DNA of 64,000 nucleotides. Origin: Kaistia adipata DSM 17808 (GTDB taxonomy: Bacteria; Pseudomonadota; Alphaproteobacteria; Rhizobiales; Kaistiaceae). The translations under genes were made by a program, and so were the position numbers. The stretch spans positions 124,001 to 188,000 of the forward strand of contig NZ_AUHO01000006.1 in assembly GCF_000423225.1 (NCBI RefSeq). The letters are read 5' to 3'. Shown one piece after another: positions 26,213 to 34,697 of this stretch. The notes beneath the pieces were generated by a model, which was not told the DNA's origin, did no database searches, and saw only the letters and a list, made by a program, of their open reading frames with translations. The stretch's first letter is position 1. Each line of letters opens with the position of its first letter.

Positions 26213-26629
26213 TTACCACTTGCCGGTGTTCGGCATCGAGGCCCAGGGCTCCTGCGGCGGCAGCGGATCGCCGGCCTGAATCAGCTCGACCGAGATGTTG
26301 TCGGGCGAGCGGATGAAGGCCATGTGGCCGTCGCGCGGCGGGCGGTTGATGGTGACGCCGCCCTTCTGCAGCTTGTCGCAGAGCGCGTAGATGTCATCGA
26401 CGCGATAGGCGAGGTGACCGAAATTGCGGCCTTCGCCATAGACCTCGGGATCCCAGTTGAAGGTCAGCTCGACCTGGGCGTCCTCGTCGCCGGGCGCCGC
26501 GAGGAAGATCAGCGTGAAGCGACCCTTCTCGTTCTCGATGCGGCGCACTTCCCTGAGGCCAAGGAGATTGTAGAACGCGATCGACTTGTCGACGTCGGTG
26601 ACCCGGACCATCGTGTGAAGATACTTCAT
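26213..26629 (-). CDS. gloA: VOC-fold lactoylglutathione lyase (glyoxalase I type)
   Basis: A 138-residue glyoxalase I-like protein. It has HTMVRVTDVDKSIAFYNLLG, the metal-ligand strand VELTFNWD (Glu), GHLAYRVDDI (His) and NISVELIQ (Glu). Glyoxalase I converts the methylglyoxal-glutathione hemithioacetal to S-lactoylglutathione. Length and ligand pattern fit the short bacterial GloA. Confidence 0.9.
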   Translation of the reverse strand: MKYLHTMVRVTDVDKSIAFYNLLGLREVRRIENEKGRFTLIFLAAPGDEDAQVELTFNWDPEVYGEGRNFGHLAYRVDDIYALCDKLQKGGVTINRPPRDGHMAFIRSPDNISVELIQAGDPLPPQEPWASMPNTGKW

Positions 26630-26923
26630 GGGGCGTTTTCCCTTTCCCAAAATGGCATGGTCGGTTTCCTCGGGCGGCGGGGCTGACCCGCGCCGATGAA
26701 TGGCCCCACCACCATAGCGATGGCATCGGAAAACGGGAACCCGGATCGGGCCGCGCGGGCCGTGACGGAAATCCACGGTTGTGGCCAGGAAGTCACTGGT
26801 CACGGCTACGTCCGATGTTATTGTTCTCTTAAGAATCGACGGCGATCGAGTTCCTGCAACGGCGCCACGCAGTCGACATAGGTGCATTCGGCCTGAGTAA
26901 GGGCCTATCCGGGGGCCGGCGAT

Positions 26924-27502
26924 ATGGGTTCCAAGAACAGCGCTGAACCATCCTCGGCCGCAAGGCCGGAGGAAGAGGGCGGGCTGGATCTGTTCGAGGT
27001 GGTCGGTTCGATCAAGTGGTTCGACGCTTCGAAGGGGTATGGCTTCATCCTGCCCGACGATGGTTCGCCGGATATCCTTTTGCACGTGACCTGCCTGCGC
27101 CGTGACGGATTCCAGACCGCTTACGAAGGCTCCCGTATCGTTTGCGAGGTCGTGAAGGGCCAGCGCGGGCTGCAGGCTTTCCGGGTCATCAGCATGGATG
27201 ATTCGACGGCTATCCATCCCGCCCAGGCCGGTCCGCCGCGTACCCATACGGTCATCGTGCCGACAAGCGGGCTCGAGCGCTGCATCGTCAAATGGTTCAA
27301 CCGCGTGAAGGGCTACGGCTTCGTGACCCGCGGCGAGGGGACCGAGGACATCTTCGTTCACATGGAGACGCTGCGCCGCTACGGGCTGACGGAGCTGCGG
27401 CCCGGCCAGACGGTGCTCGTCCGCTTCGGCGATGGCGACAAGGGCCTGATGGCCGCCGAGATCCGCCCGGATGGCGGATCGCCCGGCACGTCGTCGCACT
27501 GA
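26924..27502 (+). CDS. Protein with two cold-shock domains
   Basis: 192 residues with two OB-fold cold-shock domains: [19 protein letters not shown] (about residues 25-90) and [19 protein letters not shown] (about residues 118-185). Both keep the RNP1 pattern (KGYGFI/KGYGFV) and an RNP2-like strand (DILLHV/DIFVHM). Such tandem proteins are typical of alphaproteobacteria and bind single-stranded RNA or DNA. The DUF192 gene begins 2 bp after the stop. Confidence 0.93.
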   Translation: MGSKNSAEPSSAARPEEEGGLDLFEVVGSIKWFDASKGYGFILPDDGSPDILLHVTCLRRDGFQTAYEGSRIVCEVVKGQRGLQAFRVISMDDSTAIHPAQAGPPRTHTVIVPTSGLERCIVKWFNRVKGYGFVTRGEGTEDIFVHMETLRRYGLTELRPGQTVLVRFGDGDKGLMAAEIRPDGGSPGTSSH

Positions 27503-27504
27503 CC

Positions 27505-27972
27505 GTGACGGCGCCGTCCCGACTGCGCGGTTCCCTCTGGTTCGGTCTGCTTTCGATCGCTTGGCTGGTCCTTGCGACGGGCGTTGCCGTCCGGGCGGCC
27601 GACCGGCCGACCGTGTCGGTGGCGACACGATCCGGTACCCACACGCTCACCATCGAATGGGCCAGGACCCCGTCCGAGCGGGCGCAGGGCCTGATGGGGC
27701 GCGAGCGCATGGCGGACGGGCACGGCATGCTGTTCGATTTCGGCAGCGAGCAGCCGGTCTATTTCTGGATGAAGGACACGCCGCTGTCCCTCGACATGAT
27801 CTTCATCAAGGCGGATGGCCGGACGACGCGCATCGCGCATGGGACGACCCCGTTTTCGGAAGATGTCATCCCGGGCGGCGAGCCGGTCCGCTATGTTCTG
27901 GAACTCGTCGCGGGCGGCGCGAAGCGCATCGGCCTGCGTCCCGGCGACCGGTTTCGGATTCCGCCGCCCTGA
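27505..27972 (+). CDS. DUF192 family exported protein
   Basis: 155 residues with a signal or anchor segment (LWFGLLSIAWLVLATGVAVRAAD) and a DUF192 domain: ERAQGLMGRERMADGHGMLF, PVYFWMKDTPLSLDMIFI and the C-terminal RIGLRPGDRF. The family is of unknown biochemical function. GTG start 27505, 2 bp after the cold-shock gene, so the two are cotranscribed, as in many Hyphomicrobiales. Confidence 0.88.
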   Translation: MTAPSRLRGSLWFGLLSIAWLVLATGVAVRAADRPTVSVATRSGTHTLTIEWARTPSERAQGLMGRERMADGHGMLFDFGSEQPVYFWMKDTPLSLDMIFIKADGRTTRIAHGTTPFSEDVIPGGEPVRYVLELVAGGAKRIGLRPGDRFRIPPP

Positions 27973-28078
27973 ACCCGCCGGGGCCGGCCGGTGTTCCGCT
28001 GTTGAGGTCCCGATTTGTCGCTGCTCTACGCCTTGAAGACGTGGGGCCGAACGTGTAATCCACCCATGTCGCGAATGT

Positions 28079-28155
<77 letters not shown>

Positions 28156-28193
28156 CTCGCACGACGGATGTTTTGATTGGAGGCGATCCGACG

Positions 28194-28499
28194 ATGGTTG
28201 CGCGTATCTTCCGGCCAAGCCGCAATGCCATGCAGTCCGGCAAGGCCAAGACCGAGCGTTGGATGCTGACCTACGAGCCGGAGGTTCCGGTCTCGGTCGA
28301 GCCGCTCATGGGCTATACGTCCTCGACGGATATGAAGCGCCAGATCAAGCTCTACTTCGATACGCAGGAAGAGGCGATCGCCTACGCCGAGAAGTACGGG
28401 ATCCCGTACCAGCTCTTCACGGCGCAGGACGACACGCGCAAGAAGATCTCCTATTCGGACAATTTCCGCTTCGGTCGCGCGCAGGCCTGGACGCACTAG
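28194..28499 (+). CDS. ETC complex I subunit (NDUFS4/18-kDa-like)
   Basis: 101 residues. The family pattern ARIFRPSRNAMQSGKAKT, then WMLTYEP, MGYTSSTDM and the C-terminal NFRFGRAQAWTH are all present. This accessory subunit of respiratory complex I is typical of alphaproteobacteria and mitochondria. ATG 28194 is chosen, matching the conserved N terminus. Confidence 0.93.
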   Translation: MVARIFRPSRNAMQSGKAKTERWMLTYEPEVPVSVEPLMGYTSSTDMKRQIKLYFDTQEEAIAYAEKYGIPYQLFTAQDDTRKKISYSDNFRFGRAQAWTH

Positions 28500-28545
28500 T
28501 CGTCGCTCTCGCGCCCCTGCGACCGTCGCGGCGTGTTGACGGTTT

Positions 28546-28622
28546 GGCCCCGTAGCTCAGCTGGATAGAGCAGCCGCCTTCTAAGCGGCAGGTCGCAGGT
28601 TCGAGCCCTGCCGGGGTCGCCA
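28546..28622 (+). tRNA. tRNA-Arg (TCT), prophage integration site
   Basis: 77 nt. Acceptor GGCCCCG/CGGGGTC (one G-T pair), anticodon arm GCCGC-CTTCTAA-GCGGC with anticodon TCT, CCA encoded. The gene is intact; phage sequence begins directly after it, so the phage attachment core probably restores its 3' end. Confidence 0.96.
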
Positions 28623-28669
28623 ATCATCAATCTAAGATATTGAAATCATTGGTCTAAAATTCCCAAACT
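28588..28669. other. Probable attL: tRNA 3' end joined to prophage DNA
   Basis: The integrase gene ends 48 bp from the tRNA 3' end and the base composition turns AT-rich from 28623. Tyrosine integrases of this kind recombine in the anticodon or T-arm/3' end of tRNA genes. The exact core cannot be set without attR, which lies beyond the window. Confidence 0.65.
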
Positions 28670-28685
28670 TTATTGGGGTTGGGAA
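28655..28685 (-). terminator. Terminator at the end of the leftward prophage operon
   Basis: TTCCCAA/TTGGGAA arms (28660-28666 and 28679-28685) overlap the integrase stop and are followed on the minus strand by TTTT, fitting rho-independent termination before the tRNA. Confidence 0.6.
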
Positions 28686-29734
28686 TCTTTGGCCCCGAAA
28701 TGTTCTTCGACGAGCGTCACGGCGGCGCTCGAAAGCCGCTTTTGCGCGGCCATTCGGGTGTAGCGCTCAACCTCATCCATAGACGAGTGGCCGGTTATCG
28801 ACATGATCTGATTCGCCGAGCAGCCAGCCTCGGCCATCCGGCGCGCCGCTGCTTTCCTGAGACCATGAAGCACGCACCGATCCGGCAGCCCTGCGCCTTC
28901 GATGGAATCGGCCATATAGTTGCCATAGCCGGCCACCGCGAAGGGCTTCCCGAACGAGGTGGTCAGGATCATTACGTGAGTTCTGGGCCATGCATCCAAC
29001 GCGGCTCGCAGCGAACGATGCACTGGGATGGAGAGCTTGGCCCCGGTCTTCTCCTGGATGACGTCGATTCGGCCTGTCGCCGGCTCATAGTCCCTCCACG
29101 TCATAGAGCAGACATCGTGGCGCCTCTGGCCAGTGAAGAGGTGCAGCGCGAAGGCGGTCCGCTCGCGAGACCCTAGCGGCCATCGCGTCTCGAACTGCGC
29201 AATCTCTTCCTCTGTCCAGGTGTGATAGGTGCCCTCGGCGAACTTCTTGATGCCGCTTGTGGGGTCGTCTGGCCGCCAACCGTTCGCAATCGAGAAGCGG
29301 ATCAGCATCCGGACTATCTTGAGCAGGTTGTTCGCGCCCGCCGGGGTGGCCGCTTTCCTGCCCACGATCATCGTGACATGTTGGCGGGTCATCTGCTTGA
29401 CGAGGCGGTGGCCGTGTTCCTCGCAGAACCGGTCGATCAGTCCTCGGTTCTTGGCGCGCGTTGACGGCTTCAATGCGAGGAAGTCGGTCGAGACGTAATA
29501 GTCATGCGCCAGCCGGGCAAAGGTGCCTTCCTCTCCGCGATTCTTTGCGGGCTTCGCCTTCGGGGCTGCCGCTGCTGCGGCCTTGGCGTAGGCGTCCAGA
29601 AAATCCGGCGCCCCGATGTCGGGCAGCGGGATGCGCTGGCATCCTGGCGCACGGTAGTAGTAGCGCATCCGGCCGTGCCGATCCTTGAAGCGGTCGATGT
29701 GCTTCAAGTCCATGGTCACTGGATGTCGGCCCAT
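28670..29734 (-). CDS. int: Phage tyrosine integrase
   Basis: A 354-residue tyrosine recombinase that integrates and excises the prophage. An SAM-like core-binding domain lies around residues 70-165. The catalytic domain has Arg in LFTGQRRHDVCSM, the His-x-x-Arg box HGLRKAAARRMAE, His in ITGHSSMDEVERYTRMA and the nucleophilic Tyr in the same segment. GAGG stands 7 bp before ATG 29734. It overlaps the preceding helix-turn-helix gene by 19 bp; a second ATG at 29713 would avoid the overlap. Confidence 0.93.
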   Translation of the reverse strand: MGRHPVTMDLKHIDRFKDRHGRMRYYYRAPGCQRIPLPDIGAPDFLDAYAKAAAAAAPKAKPAKNRGEEGTFARLAHDYYVSTDFLALKPSTRAKNRGLIDRFCEEHGHRLVKQMTRQHVTMIVGRKAATPAGANNLLKIVRMLIRFSIANGWRPDDPTSGIKKFAEGTYHTWTEEEIAQFETRWPLGSRERTAFALHLFTGQRRHDVCSMTWRDYEPATGRIDVIQEKTGAKLSIPVHRSLRAALDAWPRTHVMILTTSFGKPFAVAGYGNYMADSIEGAGLPDRCVLHGLRKAAARRMAEAGCSANQIMSITGHSSMDEVERYTRMAAQKRLSSAAVTLVEEHFGAKDSQPQ

Positions 29735-29967
29735 GTGTCGACCTCTACCTCTTCCTTGTGAGGCAGAGATTTGAACGCCGCCCGCAGTTCGTCAATGTCA
29801 TAGACGAATCGGCTTTGGATGCGTCTCGGCTGGGGCATGACGCGCGACTGGACGAGGGCTCGGAAAGTCGTCGCCGACACACCGATTGCGGCTGCGGCTT
29901 CTGTCTCGCCAAGACCGAGCACGACCGGGAGCCCGGCAAGGATGCTCTTGCGGCTAGTGCTCATCAC
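29716..29967 (-). CDS. Small DNA-binding protein (AlpA/excisionase-like)
   Basis: 83 residues. [20 protein letters not shown] followed by the short wing [18 protein letters not shown] is the MerR-like helix-turn-helix found in phage excisionases and AlpA activators. Being directly upstream of and overlapping int fits a recombination directionality factor. Confidence 0.75.
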   Translation of the reverse strand: MMSTSRKSILAGLPVVLGLGETEAAAAIGVSATTFRALVQSRVMPQPRRIQSRFVYDIDELRAAFKSLPHKEEVEVDTWADIQ

Positions 29968-30302
29968 ATCTCCCTGACTTCAATGCCGGCCGCCTTGGCC
30001 CGCCGCACCATGTCGGCAGTGCCTCGGCCTCCGGGGAAGGCGATGACCAGATCCGGCCTGCCCTCATCGATCATGCGCTGATTGCGGATAGGGCCGGCGG
30101 CGCGGCCGTGAGCTTTCCAGTCGGCCGGGAACTTGCGCAGCGGAAATCCGAAGCGCTCCGCCCATTCGGCCGCGAGGGTATCGGCGCCGGTCGCCATGCC
30201 GCTGATGACTTCGCTAACCTCTGGCGGCCCGAGGCTGTCGAGCATCCACCACAGGCGGGCCTTGTCCGAATAGTCACGACCGCCGCATACTAGGACTATC
30301 AT
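29964..30302 (-). CDS. DUF2493/SLOG-fold protein (YspA-like)
   Basis: 112 residues. [20 protein letters not shown], then [17 protein letters not shown] and [18 protein letters not shown] match the DUF2493 family, whose Rossmann-like SLOG fold (as in DprA and lysine-decarboxylase-like proteins) binds nucleotides or nucleic-acid-derived ligands. Common in phages with unknown role. ATG 30302 has GAGG 9 bp upstream. ATGA overlap with the next gene. Confidence 0.8.
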   Translation of the reverse strand: MIVLVCGGRDYSDKARLWWMLDSLGPPEVSEVISGMATGADTLAAEWAERFGFPLRKFPADWKAHGRAAGPIRNQRMIDEGRPDLVIAFPGGRGTADMVRRAKAAGIEVREM

Positions 30303-30381
30303 GTATTTCTGCCTCGGCAAGAAAGCACGCTGACAGGTTCGTCAACACCTTGAACGCAGCCGAAGCTGGTATTACTTAAGC

Positions 30382-30401
30382 TTTGCGCAATGATGCGCAA
30401 A
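30382..30401. promoter_or_regulatory. 20-bp palindrome upstream of the only plus-strand gene of the left arm
   Basis: TTTGCGCA-ATGA-TGCGCAAA, a perfect 8-4-8 inverted repeat 9 bp before ATG 30411. It shares TTGCG/CGCAA with the 15-bp repressor operators but has a longer spacer. Probably an operator. Confidence 0.6.
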
Positions 30402-30410
30402 GGATCGGTC

Positions 30411-30554
30411 ATGTTAGTAATTGACAAAGACAACATCGACGGCGGCTTGGTTAAGTCGTCTTGGGTCGACGGTAACACGCGGGTCGTCCGTGCAAGTGAG
30501 CTAATCGCCGAGGCGAAGCGCAAGGCAGACAAGGAGGCCCAGCTCGGCAAATAG
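30411..30554 (+). CDS. Small hypothetical protein on the opposite strand
   Basis: 47 residues, MLVIDKDNIDGG to KADKEAQLGK, acidic at the start and ending in a charged helix (SELIAEAKRKADKEAQ). AAAGGA lies 7 bp before ATG 30411. It is the only rightward gene between int and the immunity region, and a perfect palindrome covers its leader, so it looks separately regulated. Family unknown. Confidence 0.55.
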   Translation: MLVIDKDNIDGGLVKSSWVDGNTRVVRASELIAEAKRKADKEAQLGK

Positions 30555-30561
30555 GCCATGC

Positions 30562-30816
30562 TCATCTCTCCTCCTCCCTTGCCACAGCCGGCGGGGCGGG
30601 GAGGGGCGGGATTCGGATGCCCTGATACCGTCCTTCGATGTTCGCGGGGATGCAAATGCCACGGGCTTCGCTTACCCAGTAGTTGCGGTATGCGTCCCAC
30701 TTGTAGACCGCAGGCTCAAACCACCTTGTCTTGAAGCCCGGAAGCGGCAGGGAGTGGGTAGTGGCCAAGATCTGGCCTTCCTTCTCGATTTGGTCGACGC
30801 TCTGCCACTCGCTCAT
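30562..30816 (-). CDS. Hypothetical phage protein
   Basis: 84 residues, rich in aromatic residues (TRWFEPAVYKWDAYRNYWV) with a Pro-rich C terminus. Its start overlaps the end of the next gene upstream by 4 bp, so it belongs to the leftward early operon. No function recognised. Confidence 0.6.
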   Translation of the reverse strand: MSEWQSVDQIEKEGQILATTHSLPLPGFKTRWFEPAVYKWDAYRNYWVSEARGICIPANIEGRYQGIRIPPLPAPPAVAREEER

Positions 30817-31151
30817 GACGGCTCCCTCATCTGCTCGATGTGGGCGCGGAGGCGCTTAGCGATTTCGATTGCTGCGTCTGACCGGCCGATGTTGAAGTGC
30901 TGATTGGCTTTGGAATGAGCGGCGATGCCCGCAGCGATGGCGGCATGGTTCTGTTCGTCGGCGATCTGGGCAAACTCCTCCGCCAGGATCGGGAAGGCGG
31001 CGCGTAGGGTCCGCTCCGCACTCTCCCGAGCAAAACGCTCGGCGACTTCTCTCCGGTGCGGGATGCCGACGAAGTTCTCGGCGTCGAACGCTGCAGGTGA
31101 TCCAGCCCGCGCCCCGGCCTCCACGGCCTTCTCCCAAGCCTCATTCCCCAT
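30813..31151 (-). CDS. Hypothetical helical phage protein
   Basis: 112 residues, strongly helical and Ala/Glu-rich, with a C-terminal part (HSKANQHFNIGRSDAAIEIAKRLRAH) that may pack as helical hairpins. Start MGNEAWEKAV at 31151 overlaps the upstream gene by 11 bp; MSPAMG at 31163 is the alternative. Function unknown. Confidence 0.6.
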   Translation of the reverse strand: MGNEAWEKAVEAGARAGSPAAFDAENFVGIPHRREVAERFARESAERTLRAAFPILAEEFAQIADEQNHAAIAAGIAAHSKANQHFNIGRSDAAIEIAKRLRAHIEQMREPS

Positions 31152-32571
31152 GGCGGGGCTCATCGGCGAGAGAGCGGATGGCGGTAGACAGGTGCCGCGC
31201 CTCTTTGGCTCGACCGCTGCAAAAATGGCGAGCGGGGCTGTCGAAGACCTGTGACGCAACAACGCTCTCCGTCTCCTTGGCGCTCTCGTCCGCGATCCGC
31301 GCCGCCGCCTCGATCCCCTCCTCATAGCTCCGGGTTGCGGGAGGCGGAGGCGCGGCGGCGAGCATGGCCATAAACTCGTCGGCAACCTTGATGCGGATCT
31401 TAGCTTCGAGCGACGCGCCGACATCCTGAAGCGCATTGGCTTCGCGTTCGATGCGCAGACCCTTGTCCTTCACACGCTGAACGATTGCGGCGAAAGCTTC
31501 CCGCCACCCCTCCGGCACCGCCACGGCTGGCGCGGGCGGGGAGGCGATACTATCAAGGGCGCGGACGATGTCACCGGCCCGGATGTTCCCAACTATTCGC
31601 GCTTCCGGCACCCAATGCAGGGCGCAGTGACGTAGCGCCCCGAGCACCTTCAGGTAAGGCGCATCGTCGGTATTGTCACAAACATTGTCGCTCCAATTGA
31701 CCACTTCTGTCGGCGGCGCGGAGGCGTATAGGGGCGTCACTTTCACGTTAGGCCCGGGCGCGGGAATATATGCTGGTGGCCGGATAAGCGTCGGTTCAGC
31801 ATACTTTTGCTCACACCAGTACCCGAACGGCTCGTCGGCGAGGCGCAGCGCGGCGGCGAGGGCGAGCGGCACAGTGTAGAAGTCAGTCGGCTCTGGCGAT
31901 GCCCATGCGATACCTTCGCCCAATCCATCCTGATATGCGCGAATATGATCAGCGTTCATCCACGCCACGGGCACCGCCACGGCTGGCGCGGGCTCGACCA
32001 GAGCTAGAGCCTCTTCGAGCACGCGACGGAAGTCCGTAGGCGAGCCGCTTAAGCCAAAGTCTTTGGCCTTGTTCCACGCCGCATTGACCATCTCCGTTGA
32101 GACGATCGGCTTGACCGCCACGGCTGGCGCGGGCGGGGAGGCGTAGAGGGGACGCTCTTCAAATTGCAGTCCGTCGTCGCCGGCAAGGCCTGGGCTGCCG
32201 AACTTGCCTTCGCGCCACTCCGTCCAGTCCGTCCATTCGAACGGCACCTGCTGCTTTCCACCGTCCATCCGCGACACGCGGATATGATGCTGCCACTCGA
32301 CCGGCTCAGCGGCCGGGGAGGCGCGGCGGTCCATGGCGAGGATCGCGGCGCGGGCCATTGCCTCGCGCTTGCGAGCCCCGACGTGCTCATAGAGGTCGTC
32401 GGTGTTGTCGAACTCGATGGCGGCCTCGCCATCGTAGACCAGCTCGTAGGTGTAGATGCCGTCGACCAGACGGATCAGCGTCATTCGGTAGCCGACATCA
32501 GCATCGTTGATGGCGTTCGCCACCCGCTCGACTTCCTCGGCTGTCGGCTCAAGCTTCACTTCGCTGGTCAT
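31141..32571 (-). CDS. Modular phage protein with repeated Pro-Ala-Val linkers
   Basis: 476 residues. Three copies of a PAPAVAV linker (in SPPAPAVAVKP, VEPAPAVAVPVAW and SPPAPAVAVPEGW) separate short domains. At DNA level each carries the same GCGCCAGCCGTGGCGGT-type stretch (near 31516, 31972 and 32114). Segments such as MARAAILAMDRRA and PVAWMNADHIRAY resemble small modules found mixed in many temperate-phage early proteins. CGGAG lies 9 bp before ATG 32571. Function unknown. Confidence 0.65.
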   Translation of the reverse strand: MTSEVKLEPTAEEVERVANAINDADVGYRMTLIRLVDGIYTYELVYDGEAAIEFDNTDDLYEHVGARKREAMARAAILAMDRRASPAAEPVEWQHHIRVSRMDGGKQQVPFEWTDWTEWREGKFGSPGLAGDDGLQFEERPLYASPPAPAVAVKPIVSTEMVNAAWNKAKDFGLSGSPTDFRRVLEEALALVEPAPAVAVPVAWMNADHIRAYQDGLGEGIAWASPEPTDFYTVPLALAAALRLADEPFGYWCEQKYAEPTLIRPPAYIPAPGPNVKVTPLYASAPPTEVVNWSDNVCDNTDDAPYLKVLGALRHCALHWVPEARIVGNIRAGDIVRALDSIASPPAPAVAVPEGWREAFAAIVQRVKDKGLRIEREANALQDVGASLEAKIRIKVADEFMAMLAAAPPPPATRSYEEGIEAAARIADESAKETESVVASQVFDSPARHFCSGRAKEARHLSTAIRSLADEPRHGE

Positions 32572-32600
32572 GTCATTGCTCCGGGGAGAGGGAGGGGCAG

Positions 32601-33656
32601 TCATTCGCACGCTCCGATTTCAGAGCAAGAGGCGCCGGCCTCGAAGCGGGCCATGAGGTCGTATTGACGGCCGCCGTGGGCGGTCATCGCCCATTGCATC
32701 TTGGATCGAATGCCGTGCTGGCCGCGCTCGACCTTTGTGCCGTGCTCGTAGAGAGGATCGTCTGTCACGCAGAAGAACGTAGCTTCGCCGCGTTTCGAGA
32801 CATCGCCGGCGATAGTTTCCCATTCCTCGACGCGCTCGATCACGGCGGGGTCGATCCGGCCTATCAGCCGCAGCTCGTCCTTCTTGGCGAAGATGCAGGG
32901 CCAGCAACCGACGCGATCCGCGCCCTGTGCATAGAGGGGGTTCGGCGCAATACCATGCCGGTCATGCATGGCGAATACGTCATCGCGCTTCCAGGCGTGG
33001 ATGGGGCGATAGGCATAGGCGCGCCAACCCTGCGCCTGATCGCGCTCTCCTTTGCGCAGTGAATAGGGGGCAGGGTTCATGCGCTGCCAGCGCGACAGGT
33101 CGCGTCGAGCAAGGCTCTCCTCGCCTCGAACGCCCATCCACGACACAAGGGTCCGCCCGGCGGCGAGGATGGGCTTCTGGACGCCGTACCACATTGGAAC
33201 GATCTTCAGCTCGTCGGTGCAAAAGCGAGACTTGGCGCCGGGGAACCGACCCTTGACCATAACCAGATCGAGGAAGGGAATACCGGTTGGCACCATGAGC
33301 GCCGCCGCGCGCTCGACGCGCTCCATGGGAACGCCAGCCGCCGGCCATTTCCCCAGGATGAACGCTCGCTTGCGCGCCATCGCCTCGGTGAAATCGGCCT
33401 TCACGCGCAGGATCGGTGGGCCGCCGGCGAGATCCGCCAGGCGGTCAACATATTCATAGGTTGCTGGGTGCTCATGTCCGGTGTCGGCGAACACGGCCGT
33501 GAACGGCATCCCGCGCTCAATGGCGAGCAGGTACAGCGCTGTGCTGTCCTTTCCGCCGGAGATCGAAACGACATGCTCCCACGGCTGGGGATGGTTGCGA
33601 CCGATCGGCAGGCGGCGAGCGTGCCGATACTGGGGATTGGGGTGATATTCCGCCAT
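32601..33656 (-). CDS. PAPS-reductase-like (PP-loop ATPase) phage enzyme
   Basis: 351 residues of the adenine-nucleotide alpha-hydrolase fold. The PP-loop VSISGGKDSTALYLLA lies at about residues 30-45, followed by FADTGHEHPATYEYV; Cys residues occur in SRFCTDELK and VGCWPCIFAKKDE. Phage members are annotated as phosphoadenosine-phosphosulfate reductases but may instead modify nucleic acid, as DndC does. It overlaps the upstream stop by 1 bp (TGATG). The cysteine pair CWPC could hold a metal or cluster. Confidence 0.8.
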   Translation of the reverse strand: MAEYHPNPQYRHARRLPIGRNHPQPWEHVVSISGGKDSTALYLLAIERGMPFTAVFADTGHEHPATYEYVDRLADLAGGPPILRVKADFTEAMARKRAFILGKWPAAGVPMERVERAAALMVPTGIPFLDLVMVKGRFPGAKSRFCTDELKIVPMWYGVQKPILAAGRTLVSWMGVRGEESLARRDLSRWQRMNPAPYSLRKGERDQAQGWRAYAYRPIHAWKRDDVFAMHDRHGIAPNPLYAQGADRVGCWPCIFAKKDELRLIGRIDPAVIERVEEWETIAGDVSKRGEATFFCVTDDPLYEHGTKVERGQHGIRSKMQWAMTAHGGRQYDLMARFEAGASCSEIGACE

Positions 33657-34255
33657 CACCCGCTCTCCTGTTCGAGAGCGGCGCGGCCTTCTGCCGGCAT
33701 CCTGGCTGCGCGGGCTTTTGCTTCAGCTGCCGTCGCAGTAGCGAAGGCATGCGCGACCGTGGTGTTCTTAATCGCCTCGGGCGCGATAACCATTGCGAGA
33801 GCGGCCTGACACTCGTCCAGCGCCTCATCCTTCCGGGCGACCTCCGCGCGCAGGCGGGTGATCTCGGCGGCTTGCGCGATGGCGATATCCAGGAGCTGGG
33901 GCGCTGCTGCAATCAGGCGAGCGTCGGGGCAATCGATCCCGCGCACGTCATAGCGGTAGACGCTGCTATCGGCCTTTGCCTGTTCGACGCCGCGCACCGC
34001 CCGGTCGCCGACCTCGAACTCTAGCAGCCGGGAGGCGTCGACCAGCCCGCCGCGCGCCGGTTGGAACTCCGGTTGCGCGCCGCGCATCCCCCATCGCCTG
34101 AAGCTCATCACATAGCGACGGCCGCTGTGCCTCGTGGCGAGATAGAGCGAATAGCTGTTGGCATTGCCAAACCAACCCCACGGGCCCGGCGTATGCCCGC
34201 CATTGGCAAGCTGCTCCACCAGCCCATCGCGCTCTTCACTCGGTGTCGGGGTCAT
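33656..34255 (-). CDS. Hypothetical phage protein (HTPGPW type)
   Basis: 199 residues. It contains the HTPGPWGWFGNANSYSLYLA and DARLIAAAPQLLD motifs seen in a widespread family of phage early proteins, and a coiled-coil-like C-terminal half (AQAAEITRLRAEVARKDEAL). The 113-residue protein two genes upstream shares both motifs, so the two are distant paralogues. Function unknown. Confidence 0.65.
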   Translation of the reverse strand: MTPTPSEERDGLVEQLANGGHTPGPWGWFGNANSYSLYLATRHSGRRYVMSFRRWGMRGAQPEFQPARGGLVDASRLLEFEVGDRAVRGVEQAKADSSVYRYDVRGIDCPDARLIAAAPQLLDIAIAQAAEITRLRAEVARKDEALDECQAALAMVIAPEAIKNTTVAHAFATATAAEAKARAARMPAEGRAALEQESG

Positions 34256-34359
34256 GGCGACAACTCCCGTCCCATGAAGTCGGCAAGCGCCAGGGCGGCT
34301 AGGAACACAAGCGCAGCCGGAAGCTCAGGAAGGTACGAACGGAGGGAGGGGAGGCTCAT
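34252..34359 (-). CDS. 35-residue single-span membrane protein
   Basis: MSLPSLRSYLPELPAALVFL continues with AALALADFMGRELSP, giving one hydrophobic helix. The start codon overlaps the upstream stop (ATGA) and its own stop overlaps the downstream start (ATGA), so the frame fits exactly between two coupled genes, which supports its reality. Role unknown. Confidence 0.6.
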   Translation of the reverse strand: MSLPSLRSYLPELPAALVFLAALALADFMGRELSP

Positions 34360-34697
34360 GACGAGCCTCCCGTGGCCTTGGCGATAGCGGCGCGTGCGGC
34401 GATCACCTCGCGCACCTTCTCCGCATCCCAGAACCCAGCGTCCCCGCTCTCCACGAGTTCGACGTACATGTCGATCATGCCCGTGAGCGCCGCCAGCAAC
34501 TCCGGTGCTGCCGCGATCAGGCGAGCGTTGGCTTCGATCCTTGAAGCCACAGCTCGACGGCTGATGACGATTGCCAGTGGGTAGCCGTCGTTGAGGCCAA
34601 CCCCCATACTTTCCATGTAGTGGGCGTCAGAGGAGATGGAGTGGTCACCAAGGTCCACGACTCTCCAGACGCCCGGCGTGTGCTTATGCTCACTCAT
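34356..34697 (-). CDS. Hypothetical phage protein (HTPGVW type)
   Basis: 113 residues: HKHTPGVWRVVDLGDHSI at the N terminus and NARLIAAAPELLAALTGM in the middle, the same pair of motifs as in the protein at 33656. It overlaps the gene upstream by 8 bp. Function unknown; the pattern is common in temperate phages of many proteobacteria. Confidence 0.7.
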   Translation of the reverse strand: MSEHKHTPGVWRVVDLGDHSISSDAHYMESMGVGLNDGYPLAIVISRRAVASRIEANARLIAAAPELLAALTGMIDMYVELVESGDAGFWDAEKVREVIAARAAIAKATGGSS

